DNA of 48,671 nucleotides from Erysipelotrichaceae bacterium (lineage in GTDB: Bacteria > Bacillota_I > Bacilli_A > Erysipelotrichales > Erysipelotrichaceae), in NCBI GenBank assembly GCA_017533785.1, contig JAFWII010000034.1:1-48671 (forward strand), given 5' to 3'. A program made the position numbers and the translations under genes. The stretch's first letter is position 1, and each line of letters opens with the position of its first letter. The notes under the pieces are model-generated. The model was not told the origin of the DNA, did not search any database, and worked only from the letters and a program-made list of their open reading frames with translations. Below, piece after piece: positions 48,623 through 48,671 of this stretch.

Positions 48623-48671
48623 TTATTCGGGCAAGTCAATCTTGCCGACAAAGCTGTAATAAATCTCAATG
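48623..48671 (-). CDS. C-terminal end of a large serine recombinase (mobile element)
   Basis: The minus strand from the right edge reads IEIYYSFVGKIDLPE and then TAA (48625-48623). This is the standard end of large serine recombinases of the TnpX/Tn4451 type and of those in many Bacillota integrative elements (I.IYY.F.G.I.LPE). The rest is beyond the window. The 63-base stretch between it and the truncated MFS gene holds the terminator and probably the element end. This element is the cause of the MFS disruption. Confidence 0.85.
   Translation of the reverse strand, partial: IEIYYSFVGKIDLPE

Overview
The window looks like a chromosomal stretch of a Gram-positive anaerobe of the Bacillota, probably an Erysipelotrichia-like or clostridial gut bacterium. 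The assignment is inferred from gene families and is not certain. Supporting signs are purine-rich Shine-Dalgarno sites (GGAGG), TATAAT-type promoters, many diderm-free style lipoproteins with lipoboxes, a Mn-type family II pyrophosphatase, DUF2200/DUF1905 proteins, BspA-type leucine-rich repeats, and a four-subunit ferredoxin-dependent 2-oxoacid oxidoreductase. Coding strand GC is fairly high in most genes, with three clearly more AT-rich islands: about 12.6-14.0 kb, 20.5-21.1 kb, and from 43.7 kb to the end. No tRNA, rRNA or CRISPR array was seen.

Layout. 1-132 is the tail of a probable IS4-type transposase. 414-2651 is a compact five-gene run: Imm32-like protein, a frameshifted cyclase, DUF2200, DUF1905 and an esterase. 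2760-5473 holds a membrane SpoIIE-type phosphatase and a family II pyrophosphatase. 5540-9163 holds a coiled-coil protein, a glycosyltransferase, an aldo/keto reductase and a membrane-anchored hydrolase. 9300-12094 is a translationally coupled pair: a two-TM protein whose C-terminus resembles GrpE, and an Hsp70/actin-fold ATPase with its own membrane hairpin. 12139-13993 holds a nucleotidyltransferase-like protein and an AlbA_2/Schlafen-type regulator preceded by five 11-12 bp iterons. 14088-16733 is lipoproteins and small membrane proteins. 16789-20479 is a long operon: PrsW-like protease, nitroreductase, DUF4234-like, ThpR, SDR and others. 20564-21098 is a RelB/YafQ toxin-antitoxin pair with its promoter and operators. 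21198-27369 is housekeeping and accessory enzymes ending in a split chromate transporter. 27419-39076 is dominated by membrane and surface proteins: a PnuC-like transporter with an ectodomain, a transglutaminase lipoprotein, a 1473-residue clostripain-LRR lipoprotein, EF-P, and two paralogous Big_2 lipoproteins. 39229-42926 holds an esterase and a methionine gamma-lyase-like enzyme. 43081-43692 is a chimera of a Zn-type macro domain and an esterase C-terminus. 44041-48101 is a PduL / P-loop ATPase / ferredoxin / 2-oxoacid:ferredoxin oxidoreductase operon followed by an MFS gene. That MFS gene is cut short by a foreign element whose serine recombinase tail enters from the right end.

How the parts may work together. 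The 44-48.5 kb operon plausibly takes up a 2-oxoacid (MFS), oxidises it to an acyl-CoA with reduction of ferredoxin, and converts the acyl-CoA to an acyl-phosphate (PduL) for ATP formation. The intervening P-loop ATPase has no assigned role. The 9.3-12.1 kb pair is the best candidate for an undescribed system: a membrane-tethered Hsp70-like ATPase with a membrane-tethered exchange-factor-like partner and no J-protein or substrate-binding domain in view. A second theme is regulation: several genes share a TATAAT box, a short hairpin directly 5' of the Shine-Dalgarno site, then the start codon.
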